64,000 nt of DNA from Zobellia russellii (lineage in GTDB: Bacteria; Bacteroidota; Bacteroidia; Flavobacteriales; Flavobacteriaceae): the NCBI RefSeq assembly GCF_018728565.1, contig NZ_JACSOI010000006.1, positions 243,200-307,199 of the forward strand, read 5' to 3'. A program made the position numbers and the translations under genes. Under the pieces are notes generated by a model. That model saw only the letters and a list, made by a program, of their open reading frames with translations. It had not been told where the DNA came from and did not search any database. Shown piece by piece: positions 45,204 through 54,309 of the stretch. Position 1 is the first letter of the stretch; each line of letters begins with the position of its first letter.

Positions 45204-47453
45204 TTGATCTTAAAAAAAATAAAGTCACCAATATTAAGATATACCCTGCTTGCCCTAATAGCACTCATAGTTTTCTCCTTTCTGTTTATAACAAGTATTT
45301 ACTGGGGAGCTTGGGGTAAATTGCCCGGCAAGGAAGAACTTTCGGATTTTCAATACCAAAGGGCTTCGGAAGTATACACGGCAGATAGCGTTCTTATTGG
45401 TAAATTTTATTTGTACGACAGGCAGCCCATAGCTTTTGAGGCCATTCCCAAAAATGTACTTAACGCATTGGTAGCCATTGAAGATGAACGTTTTTATGAG
45501 CATAACGGCATAGACTATAAAAGTTTGGGGCGTGTAGCTGTAAAGACCATACTTATGCAAGATCAATCTGCCGGTGGGGGCAGTACCCTATCCCAACAGC
45601 TTGCTAAGAATTTATATCCCCGGAGGGATAGAAAAAGAGCCAATATCGTAGTAGATAAAATAAAGGAGATGTTCATTGCTTCTCGGCTAGAAGACATTTA
45701 CTCCAAAGATGAAATCCTTACGCATTACCTGAATACCGTTTCTTTTGGCGACAATACTTTTGGAATAGAAAGTGCTTCCCTTAAATTTTTTAATAAACAA
45801 GCAAAAGATTTAACGGTAGAAGAAGGAGCAGTTTTAGTGGGCATGCTCAAGGCCACTTATGGCTATAACCCTCGTATTTTTCCCGAGAGAAGTTTAACCA
45901 GAAGAAACCTGGTACTTCTGGCCATGTCCAATAACGATTATATTTCCGCGGAGCAAAAAGACAGTATTATCGACCTTCCCTTAAAACTGGACTATCGCGA
46001 TTATGATAGTAATACCGGACTCGCTCCCTATTTTAGGGAAGAAGTAAGAAAACAATTGTTGAAATGGAATGACAAGCAAAAAGAGGAAGGTAATGAATAC
46101 AATATCTACACTTCCGGCCTAAAAGTGTATACCACTTTAGATTACAATATGCAGTTCTGGGCCGAAGAAGCCATGCGTGAGCATATGACCGCATTACAAA
46201 GTAGTTTTGAAAAAAGTTATGGAAAAAATGGCCCATGGAGCGCCAATGAGAAGCTGATAGAAAAGGTCGTTAAAAACTCGGATGTTTACCGAAAAATGAA
46301 GAAACAAGGGTTGGAGCATGACAAAATCATGGATTCCCTAAGCATAAAAAAAGAATTGGTGCTAACGGATTGGGAAGGAGAAAAGACTGTCCAGGGCAGT
46401 TCTATTGATAGTATTACGCATTATATGAAATTCTTGAACACCGGTTCTTTGGCTTTAGACCCTAAAACAGGTGCCGTTAAAACATGGATTGGTGGTGTAG
46501 ATTTTGAGCATTTTAAATATGACCATGTGGCGCAAAGTAAACGCCAAGTGGGATCTACCTTTAAACCTATTGTCTACACAACCGCATTAGAAACCGGCAC
46601 TTTGCCTTGCACCTATTTTTCTGCGGAAGAAGTAGCGTACGAAAATCTAAAAGGTTGGTCTCCCAGTAATTCCGGAAAGAAAGATGAGGCTTACCTCAAC
46701 TATTCCATGGAAGAAGCCTTGAGCCATTCCGTAAATACAGTAGCAGTAAAAGTTTTGGAAAAAGCGGGTATCAACAATGTGCTCACAATGGCCAAAAATA
46801 TGGGTATTTTCTCCAAACTACCTGCTCAACCCTCTTTGGCCTTAGGTACCGGAGAAATATATTTAAATGAACTAGCGGGCGCTTATGCCAGTTATGTAAA
46901 CGATGGGAAAGCTGTTTTACCTTATCTCATTGAAAAAATTACGGATAGAAAAGATTCCCTTTTAACCGAATTTAAGCCAAAAAGAGCTCGTGAAACCGCT
47001 TTTTCGGAAGAAACGAGGCAAATTATGGTAGAAATGATGAAAGGTACAATTGATAAGGGCACAGCCTCTAGAATCCGTTCCACTTATAAATTGAACAATG
47101 CCATTGCCGGAAAAACCGGAACCACGCAAAATAATAAGGATGCATGGTTCGTAGCCATTATGCCAAAATTGGTGCATGTAACTTGGGTGGGACTGGACAA
47201 TCATGAAATAGGCTTCAGAAGCACCAGTTTAGGGCAAGGCGCTAACGCAGCTCTTCCTATCTTTGCCAAATGGATGCAGGAAATGAACAAACATCCTTAC
47301 TATAATGAAATTACAAAGGCGCAGTTTAAACGGCCCAACCCTGCAACTTTAGAGATGTTGGACTGTGAACCGGTAAAACGAGATGGGTTCTTTAAGCGTT
47401 TGTTCAAAAACCCGGACAAAAAGAAAACCAAAAAATTCAGACAAGGAAATTAA
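45204..47453 (+). CDS. class A penicillin-binding protein (PBP1A-type)
   Basis: The 749-residue bifunctional peptidoglycan synthase has an N-terminal membrane helix (about 13-32). The glycosyltransferase domain includes VAIEDERFYEHNGID with the catalytic Glu and GGGSTLSQQLAKNLY. The transpeptidase domain has S-T-F-K (RQVGSTFKPI), S-V-N (LSHSVNTVAV) and K-T-G (IAGKTGTTQNNKDAWF). It polymerises and cross-links glycan in the periplasm. The start is a TTG; no ATG lies upstream in frame near the membrane segment. Confidence 0.94.
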   Translation: MILKKIKSPILRYTLLALIALIVFSFLFITSIYWGAWGKLPGKEELSDFQYQRASEVYTADSVLIGKFYLYDRQPIAFEAIPKNVLNALVAIEDERFYEHNGIDYKSLGRVAVKTILMQDQSAGGGSTLSQQLAKNLYPRRDRKRANIVVDKIKEMFIASRLEDIYSKDEILTHYLNTVSFGDNTFGIESASLKFFNKQAKDLTVEEGAVLVGMLKATYGYNPRIFPERSLTRRNLVLLAMSNNDYISAEQKDSIIDLPLKLDYRDYDSNTGLAPYFREEVRKQLLKWNDKQKEEGNEYNIYTSGLKVYTTLDYNMQFWAEEAMREHMTALQSSFEKSYGKNGPWSANEKLIEKVVKNSDVYRKMKKQGLEHDKIMDSLSIKKELVLTDWEGEKTVQGSSIDSITHYMKFLNTGSLALDPKTGAVKTWIGGVDFEHFKYDHVAQSKRQVGSTFKPIVYTTALETGTLPCTYFSAEEVAYENLKGWSPSNSGKKDEAYLNYSMEEALSHSVNTVAVKVLEKAGINNVLTMAKNMGIFSKLPAQPSLALGTGEIYLNELAGAYASYVNDGKAVLPYLIEKITDRKDSLLTEFKPKRARETAFSEETRQIMVEMMKGTIDKGTASRIRSTYKLNNAIAGKTGTTQNNKDAWFVAIMPKLVHVTWVGLDNHEIGFRSTSLGQGANAALPIFAKWMQEMNKHPYYNEITKAQFKRPNPATLEMLDCEPVKRDGFFKRLFKNPDKKKTKKFRQGN

Positions 47454-47486
47454 GACCGAACCTAACAAACTTTAAAACCAAACGAC

Positions 47487-48290
47487 TTGAATTACAAAAT
47501 ACTCTGTTCAGATTTAGATGGTACTTTATTGACCACAAAAAGTGATGTTTCCGAATTTACGATAGCTGAGATCGATCGAATTAAATCACAGGTAAAAATA
47601 ATTTTGGTGTCTGCGCGTATGCCAAGTGCTATGACGTATTTACAAAAAGACCTGGCCATTGAGGAGCAACCTATCATCTGCTACAATGGCGCCTTGGTGC
47701 TGGATGGCGATAAAGAACTTTCCTCCGTACATATTAGTACGGACCATCTGGATGAAATATATCATTTAGCCGAAGTGAACGACACCAAACTCGGTTTATA
47801 TTACAACAATGAATGGTATGTTGAAGAAGATTCTGAACGTGTTCAGAAAGAAATAAAGTACACCAAGACCACTCCGGTTTTTAGACCTACCTCCGAAACG
47901 CTTTTGGACTGGGAAGAACGCAATATTGGTGCGCATAAGATAATGCTAATGAGCACAAAAGAGGATGCCGATAACCTCTACCCTATTCTTGAAGAAAAAC
48001 TGGGGGAACACCTAAACCTATACCGCTCAAATGATACGCTCATTGAAGTTGCGCCAAAATCCGTTTCAAAATTATCTGCCATAAAATCTTTATTACAAGA
48101 AGATGAATCACTAGAACATGTTATTTCTTTTGGTGATAATTACAATGATATTCAAATGCTGGAAAGCAGTGGTTGTGGTGTTGCTGTGGGTAATGCCAGA
48201 GAAGAAGTGAAAGCCATTGCCAATGCCGTTACCCTACCCAATACAGAAAATGGTGTAGCAGACTATATTAAAAAGCATCTGGTAATTTGA
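47487..48290 (+). CDS. Cof-type HAD-family phosphatase
   Basis: The 267-residue hydrolase has HAD motif I at ILCSDLDGTLL (nucleophile Asp), motif II LVSARMP, the type-IIB cap (about 80-190) and motif IV SFGDNYNDIQMLESSGCGVAVGNA. It dephosphorylates small metabolites such as sugar phosphates, pyridoxal phosphate or FMN. The specific substrate is not predictable. The start is a TTG close to motif I, and it follows the PBP gene by 33 bases on the same strand. Confidence 0.92.
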   Translation: MNYKILCSDLDGTLLTTKSDVSEFTIAEIDRIKSQVKIILVSARMPSAMTYLQKDLAIEEQPIICYNGALVLDGDKELSSVHISTDHLDEIYHLAEVNDTKLGLYYNNEWYVEEDSERVQKEIKYTKTTPVFRPTSETLLDWEERNIGAHKIMLMSTKEDADNLYPILEEKLGEHLNLYRSNDTLIEVAPKSVSKLSAIKSLLQEDESLEHVISFGDNYNDIQMLESSGCGVAVGNAREEVKAIANAVTLPNTENGVADYIKKHLVI

Positions 48291-48321
48291 TTATATTTGA
48301 GGAAAAGCACCCACAAATCAT

Positions 48322-49638
48322 ATGACCGAACCTTTATTACCTGCCCCGTTAATAACCGATGATACCGTTGTTTTTGGACTATTAGCACTCTGTCTAGGCT
48401 TTATTTTTTATGGATCATCTCAAAAGACAGGTTTTTGGAGTAAATTTTACGGCATAGTACCAGGGGTGCTTATGTGTTACCTATTGCCAGGTATATTGGC
48501 ATCTACAGGTATTGTTGCCGAAAAATGGCAGACCCTAAGCGATACCGGTGAAGTTATCACCCATACTTCCAGTCTGTATTATGTTGCCAGTAGGTATTTA
48601 CTGCCTGCAGCACTGGTGCTTATGACATTAAGTATAGATTTAAAGGCGATTATGAGCTTAGGGTCCAAGGCACTTATCATGTTCCTAACAGGTAGTGTTG
48701 GTATTATTATTGGCGGACCTATTGCTATTTTAGTTGTTTCTATCTTTTCTCCCGATACCGTAGGGGGAAACGATTTTGATGCTATTTGGAGAGGGCTTTC
48801 TACTATTGCCGGTAGTTGGATCGGTGGCGGTGCCAACCAAGCGGCCATGTACGAAATCTTTAAATACAATCCTGAAAAATACGGCGCCATGGTACTGGTA
48901 GACATTGTTGTGGCCAATATCTGGATGGCTGTTATTCTACTAGGCGTAGGCCGCACCAAACAAATTGACAAATGGCTTAAAGCCGATACTTCCGCTATTG
49001 AAACTTTAAAGGTCAAGGTTACCGCTTTCGCCGAAAAAATAACCCGTGTACCTACCTTAAAAGACTATATGATGATGCTTTGCTTTGCGTTTACTGCAAC
49101 TGGCATTGCACATTTCTTTGGCAATCACATTAGCGATATGCTGACCAGTTCGTTTGAAAGTGTTCGTGATCAAAAAAGCTTTCTCTCTTTCTTAGGGTCC
49201 AGTTTCTTTTGGATGGTGGTCATTGCCACAGCGGCAGGTATAGCCTTATCTTTTACCAAAGCTAAAAACTATGAAGGTGCCGGTGCCAGTAAAATAGGCG
49301 GTATGTTCATTTATCTACTAGTGGCCACTATTGGTATGAAAATGGATTTGGGTAAAGTACTTGAAAACCCGGGATTGATTGCTATTGGCCTTGTCTGGAT
49401 TTCTATTCATGCGGGACTATTGATTCTTGTAGCAAAACTGATAAAAGCACCCTTCTTTTTCTTGGCGGTGGGAAGTCAGGCCAATGTTGGCGGTGCAGCT
49501 TCGGCCCCGGTTGTAGCTGCGGAATTTCACCCATCGTTGACTTCCGTTGGGGTACTCCTAGCCGTTTTTGGTTATGTAGTGGGTACAGGCGGCGCACTGC
49601 TATGCGCCTATTTAATGGAAGTTGCTTCGGCACTTTAA
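48322..49638 (+). CDS. DUF819-family membrane protein
   Basis: The 438-residue membrane protein has about 11-12 helices and the DUF819 (YjcL-like) signatures: GSWIGGGANQAAMYEIF, MVLVDIVVANIWMAV and VGSQANVGGAASAPVVAAEFHPSL. The repeat-like glycine-rich motifs suggest a transporter fold. The substrate is unknown. It follows the HAD phosphatase by 31 bases and may be in one transcript with it. Confidence 0.9.
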   Translation: MTEPLLPAPLITDDTVVFGLLALCLGFIFYGSSQKTGFWSKFYGIVPGVLMCYLLPGILASTGIVAEKWQTLSDTGEVITHTSSLYYVASRYLLPAALVLMTLSIDLKAIMSLGSKALIMFLTGSVGIIIGGPIAILVVSIFSPDTVGGNDFDAIWRGLSTIAGSWIGGGANQAAMYEIFKYNPEKYGAMVLVDIVVANIWMAVILLGVGRTKQIDKWLKADTSAIETLKVKVTAFAEKITRVPTLKDYMMMLCFAFTATGIAHFFGNHISDMLTSSFESVRDQKSFLSFLGSSFFWMVVIATAAGIALSFTKAKNYEGAGASKIGGMFIYLLVATIGMKMDLGKVLENPGLIAIGLVWISIHAGLLILVAKLIKAPFFFLAVGSQANVGGAASAPVVAAEFHPSLTSVGVLLAVFGYVVGTGGALLCAYLMEVASAL

Positions 49639-49664
49639 ATGGGGCAAAACATATCCACGGAAAA

Positions 49665-50630
49665 TCAATCCCAACTCAACCGGCTACGCTCTTCCCAGTA
49701 GGCTTTGGAGTTTACTTTTTCCTTGGTAAGCTCTGCTAATTCTTCTTCATTCAAAGTGAAGGAATTCGCCTTTAAATTTTGTTCCAGCTGATGTATATCC
49801 GCAGCACCGCTCAATACATAGTCCGGTTGTACCTTGTCCATTACATACCGCAATGCAATAGCATCTACACCTACTTCGTACTTTTCAGCCAAAGTCTTCA
49901 ATTTGGTATACAAAGATTGATACTGAGGATATTTTTCATTTTCAAATATGCGGCCATTGGCCATCGCTTCTTTAACTATCAGTTTTTTGTCCTGTAATTT
50001 TATATCACGTAAAACTGGTAAAACGGCTTGTTCCAACATATTAAAAGTAACCTGAAAACTATCAAAAATCACCTCGCCATCAATTCGTATTTGGAGAGCA
50101 TTTTCTATAACCTCCTTTTGATTAGGTCCACTCGTTGAAATCCCAATGGTAAGTCCGGTCGTTCTTTTTATCTCCAGCAGTTTTTCCAATACGGGTTTAT
50201 TCTGTAGCACGCCGCTTTCAAATGTTGCAGAATGAATTTGGTAGTACTCCAAAAAAGGAAGAAGCCCCTTAGAGAACTCCCATTGCTCCGTGAGCTTTTC
50301 CAGGGAGTGTTCTTTTACTTCATGCGGACCATCATATCCCAATTGCCAATTGGCCACATAGGTATAGCCCCATTTGGTACCCAGTACTACATCTGTATGT
50401 GCCCGGCTATCCTGCCAATCTTTTAGAAACTCCTCGCCTTTTCCGTAAGACGGGGCGGTATCAAAATATCGCACCCCTTTCTCATAAGCGGCATCCAACA
50501 CCTTAAAAGCATTGGCCCTGAAAGCAACTAAGGACTTATCCATATTGCCATCATCTATGTTTATATATTCCGGACGACCCAAAGCGGCCATACCGAGTCC
50601 AATTTTTGTTTTAGACGGATTCTCTGTCAT
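49665..50630 (-). CDS. aldo/keto reductase (D-threo-aldose 1-dehydrogenase-like)
   Basis: The 321-residue TIM-barrel oxidoreductase has the AKR signatures: VRYFDTAPSYGKGEEFL (Asp and Tyr of the catalytic tetrad), VVLGTKWGY (Lys) and LEYYQIHSATF (His). LSGAADIHQLEQNLKA binds NADP near the end. The sequence type resembles sugar 1-dehydrogenases of the L-fucose/D-arabinose group, though other aldehydes are possible. It ends a three-gene minus-strand run with selO and rpiA. Confidence 0.9.
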   Translation of the reverse strand: MTENPSKTKIGLGMAALGRPEYINIDDGNMDKSLVAFRANAFKVLDAAYEKGVRYFDTAPSYGKGEEFLKDWQDSRAHTDVVLGTKWGYTYVANWQLGYDGPHEVKEHSLEKLTEQWEFSKGLLPFLEYYQIHSATFESGVLQNKPVLEKLLEIKRTTGLTIGISTSGPNQKEVIENALQIRIDGEVIFDSFQVTFNMLEQAVLPVLRDIKLQDKKLIVKEAMANGRIFENEKYPQYQSLYTKLKTLAEKYEVGVDAIALRYVMDKVQPDYVLSGAADIHQLEQNLKANSFTLNEEELAELTKEKVNSKAYWEERSRLSWD

Positions 50631-50640
50631 ACATTTAGTT

Positions 50641-52209
50641 TTACGAACTGCAGGATAACATGGAACAACCTACTTTGTTACGCGCCCAATCCGGACGTTT
50701 GGCAAACCATTTTTCATACTCCGGTTGCTCATCGTACGGCTTCTTCAACAAAACAAACAGCTCATTAATTAAAGCATAGTCTCCCTTATCCGCATCATCA
50801 ATCGCCAATTGTGCCATATAATTGCGTAGCACATATTTGGGGTTTACCGCATTCATTTTTCCTTTTCTTTCGGTATCTGAGAGCGGTTCTTTTTTCAATC
50901 TATTTTGGTAAGCCGTAAACCAACTTGTCCATTTATCCAGAACTGCACCTTCTACCTCATCAGGCATATAAAAGGCTTCACCAATGGTTTTCAAGAAAGA
51001 ATCTACATCACTCTCATCCTTTTTAATATCGGCTAAATTCCGAAAGAACAACGTCATGTCGGTTTCGGTAAGCTGAAGGTTTTCTTCCAAATCATTCAGC
51101 AACTTTTGGTCCAAATCATCCTTTTCAAAAAGCCCTATTTTAGACTTCATCATATCTAAATACTTTTCCTCAAACTTGGTTTTAAAGCCCTCCAGAACAT
51201 TCTCCAAAGGTGCTGCCTCATCAATTAAAGGATATAACGCATTTGCCAATTGGTATAGATTCCACAACCCGATATTAGGTTGGTTTCCGTACCGGTATCT
51301 ACTATGCTGGCGGTCTGTGGTATTTGGCGTCCATCCATGGTCGTAACCTTCCAACCAGCCATAAGGGCCGTAATCTATGGTCAGACCAAGAATGGAAAGA
51401 TTATCCGTATTCATAACGCCGTGAACAAAACCTACCCTTTGCCAATGTACCAACATATCTAAAGTAGCATCTGCCACAGCTTGAAAAAACTGTACATAAA
51501 CCGCCTTGGAAGGCGCTCCCAATTCCGGAAAAAAGTGTTTTATAGTATAGTCCACCAATGTTCTCATGGTAGCGATATCTTCACGTGCAGCAAAAATCTG
51601 ATAGTTGCCAAAACGAAGAAAAGAAGGGGCAACACGGCAAACAATGGCACCTTTCTCATAGGCGGCATTGCCATTATAAAGCATATCCCGAAGCACTTGG
51701 TCTCCGGACAACGCCAAGGACAAAGCTCGTGTAGTAGGTACGCCCAGATGGTACATGGCCTCACTGCACAGGTATTCACGAATGGACGAGCGTAAAACCG
51801 CCAGCCCGTCCGCCGTTCTGGAATAAGGGGTTTCACCCGCTCCTTTTAGCTGCAGTGCCCAATGCTTCCCGTTATGTTCTATTTCCGTAAGGTTAATGGC
51901 CCTACCATCACCCAATTGCCCGGCCCAATTACCAAATTGGTGCCCGCCATAGCACATGGCATAAGGTGTAGTTCCTTCAAGGACTTTATTACCGGTAAAG
52001 ATGTTCAAGAATTCTTCGGTTTGAGTGTCTTCTAAAGAAATACCGAGTTCGTTCGCCATTTCCGGTGAAACATGAATCAGGCTTGGGTTGGTCGTTTGCT
52101 TGGGAGTAGCATATGAAAAACAAGCTTTTTCTACCTGTCTTCTGCTATTCTCCATAATGGGATCAGCCGGTAATTCCTTATTGAACGTCTCTTGTATATT
52201 GAATTTCAT
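50641..52209 (-). CDS. selO: protein adenylyltransferase SelO (YdiU family)
   Basis: From the ATG at 52209 the protein has 522 residues; ATGs at 52218 and 52233 are possible alternative starts. It is a pseudokinase-fold AMPylator. YAMCYGGHQFGNWAGQLGDGRAINL, LQLKGAGETPYSRTADGLAVLRSSIREYL and NTDNLSILGLTIDYGPYGWLE are SelO hallmarks. The end GCSMLSCSS carries the conserved cysteines (Sec in some eukaryotes). It transfers AMP to protein targets in redox control. Confidence 0.94.
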   Translation of the reverse strand: MKFNIQETFNKELPADPIMENSRRQVEKACFSYATPKQTTNPSLIHVSPEMANELGISLEDTQTEEFLNIFTGNKVLEGTTPYAMCYGGHQFGNWAGQLGDGRAINLTEIEHNGKHWALQLKGAGETPYSRTADGLAVLRSSIREYLCSEAMYHLGVPTTRALSLALSGDQVLRDMLYNGNAAYEKGAIVCRVAPSFLRFGNYQIFAAREDIATMRTLVDYTIKHFFPELGAPSKAVYVQFFQAVADATLDMLVHWQRVGFVHGVMNTDNLSILGLTIDYGPYGWLEGYDHGWTPNTTDRQHSRYRYGNQPNIGLWNLYQLANALYPLIDEAAPLENVLEGFKTKFEEKYLDMMKSKIGLFEKDDLDQKLLNDLEENLQLTETDMTLFFRNLADIKKDESDVDSFLKTIGEAFYMPDEVEGAVLDKWTSWFTAYQNRLKKEPLSDTERKGKMNAVNPKYVLRNYMAQLAIDDADKGDYALINELFVLLKKPYDEQPEYEKWFAKRPDWARNKVGCSMLSCSS

Positions 52210-52254
52210 TTGTTTCATTTTTCCATTGCCCATAACTTACGAGAGGGCAAAAAG

Positions 52255-52929
52255 CTACTTCTTTAAAGTGACCACCTTATTTCCCTGCCCCATAAGAACT
52301 ATATCCGTAGAAGAAAGGAAAAGTCCCGTCTCCACTACCCCGGGAATTTGAATGAGCACATCGTTCAACGCTTTTAAATCATCCTTCTGAAAAATATCGA
52401 TATCTAAAATACAGTTGTTTTCATCTGTTTTGTACACCTCATTATTTTTCATGCGTAACCGAGGGTTCAAATCCATTGTGTTCAATTCTGAAATGATAGT
52501 TTCCGTTGCAAAAGGAATGGTCTCTACGGGCAACTTAAATTTCCCTAAACGTTCAACTTGTTTGCCCGAATCCGCTATGATGATGTTGAATCTTGAATTA
52601 TGGGCCAATATTTTTTCGCGGAGCAATGCACCTCCCCCACCTTTTATCAACTGAAATTTAGGGTCAAACTCATCGGCACCGTCTATGTTGATATCCATGG
52701 TACCCGCTTCATCCAAAGAAAGCAGTGATATGCCTGCCTGTTTGGCCAGCCTGGCCGTAGCATCGGATGACGGCACACCTTTCATAATAAGTCCGCCTGC
52801 AATCCGCTTCCCTAATTCCGCAATCATAAAAGCCGCCGTAGATCCAGACCCTAAGCCCACAATCATTCCGTTCTTTACATAATCCGCGGAAGCAATGGCC
52901 GCAATCCATTTTTCATTTTCAGCATTCAT
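52255..52929 (-). CDS. rpiA: ribose-5-phosphate isomerase A
   Basis: The 224-residue enzyme interconverts ribose 5-phosphate and ribulose 5-phosphate in the pentose phosphate pathway. The family motifs are GLGSGSTAAFMIAELG, NIDGADEFDP with the catalytic Asp/Glu, and KGGGGALLREKIL with the catalytic Lys. It is the first gene of the rpiA-selO-AKR run, with 45 bases or fewer to selO depending on the start chosen. Confidence 0.96.
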   Translation of the reverse strand: MNAENEKWIAAIASADYVKNGMIVGLGSGSTAAFMIAELGKRIAGGLIMKGVPSSDATARLAKQAGISLLSLDEAGTMDINIDGADEFDPKFQLIKGGGGALLREKILAHNSRFNIIIADSGKQVERLGKFKLPVETIPFATETIISELNTMDLNPRLRMKNNEVYKTDENNCILDIDIFQKDDLKALNDVLIQIPGVVETGLFLSSTDIVLMGQGNKVVTLKK

Positions 52930-53217
52930 ATATTCTTCCGTATTAAAAAATTAATGATTGAGAAGATATTGAATTATTTATAGAATCATAGCCCTTATTG
53001 GTCGTAATTTTAGCAATATTCTTTCTTCTCATCCAAACAAAAATACTGCACATTTATGAACTGCTCATCAATTTTAAAAATAGCTTCTTGAGTATACTAC
53101 CCAAAGGTTAAACCACTAGACCTATTTAAAAGAACAACCCGTATCCGGAAGCATTTAAATACCGATCAATGAGTAAACCAAAAAAAATATAGATATTTGC
53201 GCCACCAAAAACTGAAC

Positions 53218-53919
53218 ATGAAAAACATATTTCTTTTAAGTGCAATTTCTTTACTGTTGCTATCATGTGGAGGCAGCACAAAAAACACCATGATCGTAAC
53301 CGGGAACGTAAAGGGACTAAAAAAAGGTACGCTTTACTTACAACACGTACCGGATAGCGTTCTGACTACTATAGATTCTTTACAAATAGAAGGCGATGGT
53401 AATTTTACGTTTACAACAGAGCTAGAAAGTCCAGAGATTTTCTACCTCTATTTAAATAAAAAGGACGCCAATGAAGTAAACGACCGTATCACCTTTTTTG
53501 GAGAGCCTGGTACAATTACAATCAACACATCTTGGAACACTTTTGATACCAATGCTAAAATTACAGGTTCTGAAAGCCAGATAAAACTGGAAGAGTACAG
53601 AAAAACCATGTCTCGCTTTAACATGAAAACCTTAGAGATCATTCAATTGGCCAACGACCCTAAAAACGTTTTGGATTCATTGCAATTGGATTCCGTTCAG
53701 AAGCTTAGCGACCGTAATCTTCAGCGCGGTTATGCTTTTTCCTTAAACTACGCGCTTAACAACAAGAACTCTTACATAGCGCCTTATATAGCTTTGACCG
53801 AAGTTCCCGATGCCAACGTAAAATATCTTGATTCTATTTATAATGTACTAACGCCCGAAGTCTCGGAATCTAAATACGGTAAACAATTAAAAACGTATCT
53901 AGAAAAGATCAAAAAGTAA
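53218..53919 (+). CDS. DUF4369-domain lipoprotein
   Basis: From the ATG before a lipoprotein signal (MKNIFLLSAISLLLLSCGG) the protein has 233 residues. The N-terminal beta-sandwich (about 28-120; TGNVKGLKKGTLYLQHV and SLQIEGDGNFTF) is the DUF4369 domain usually found in front of thioredoxin-like domains. Here no thioredoxin domain follows, only a helical tail ending YGKQLKTYLEKIKK. It is anchored in the envelope. The role is unknown. Confidence 0.85.
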   Translation: MKNIFLLSAISLLLLSCGGSTKNTMIVTGNVKGLKKGTLYLQHVPDSVLTTIDSLQIEGDGNFTFTTELESPEIFYLYLNKKDANEVNDRITFFGEPGTITINTSWNTFDTNAKITGSESQIKLEEYRKTMSRFNMKTLEIIQLANDPKNVLDSLQLDSVQKLSDRNLQRGYAFSLNYALNNKNSYIAPYIALTEVPDANVKYLDSIYNVLTPEVSESKYGKQLKTYLEKIKK

Positions 53920-53944
53920 AAAAGCCCGCAATAGCGGGCTTTTT
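53919..53944. terminator. bidirectional rho-independent terminator
   Basis: AAAAAGCCCGC (53919-53929), a 4-base loop and GCGGGCTTTTT (53934-53944) form a perfect stem between convergent genes ending at 53919 and 53963. Confidence 0.9.
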
Positions 53945-53962
53945 ATTTAATTCTTGTTAGGT

Positions 53963-54232
53963 CTAACCTAGTTTGTTCACTTTTTCAACAAGGCCTGTTG
54001 CCTTTGTTTCCAATTCTTGGCGAACAGCATTTAGGTGCTTCTTTCTATTCTCAACACCTCTTTGGTTCACTTTCTGAATAAGGTCATCAAAAGTCTCAAT
54101 AGCTTCATCAATAACCTTTGCTCCTTCTTTAGATTCTTGGTTAGCATTGGCAGCTTCTACAATGTATACCGCTTCTATGATGTCTCCCAAGACATTATTA
54201 ATATCCTTCTTTAATTCTTTTACACTTGCCAT
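53963..54232 (-). CDS. small helical protein of unknown function
   Basis: From the ATG at 54232 this is an 89-residue, strongly charged, all-helical protein (starts MASVKELKKDINNVLGDIIE). Two amphipathic helices suggest a coiled-coil or small bundle. No signal peptide or named family was recognised. An exact promoter element lies 18 bases upstream and a strong terminator follows, so it is a real single-gene transcript. Confidence 0.75.
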   Translation of the reverse strand: MASVKELKKDINNVLGDIIEAVYIVEAANANQESKEGAKVIDEAIETFDDLIQKVNQRGVENRKKHLNAVRQELETKATGLVEKVNKLG

Positions 54233-54249
54233 TATCAATAAATTTTACG

Positions 54250-54257
54250 CAAAAATA
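54250..54257 (-). promoter_or_regulatory. flavobacterial promoter (-7 and -33 elements)
   Basis: The minus strand reads TATTTTTG (TAnnTTTG). A TTG (plus-strand CAA at 54280-54282) lies 22 bases upstream, close to the expected -33 spacing. It serves the gene starting at 54232. Confidence 0.55.
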
Positions 54258-54309
54258 CGCTATTTATACTCAATTTGAACAAAATATATAGAGTGAAATA
54301 TTTAAGAGG

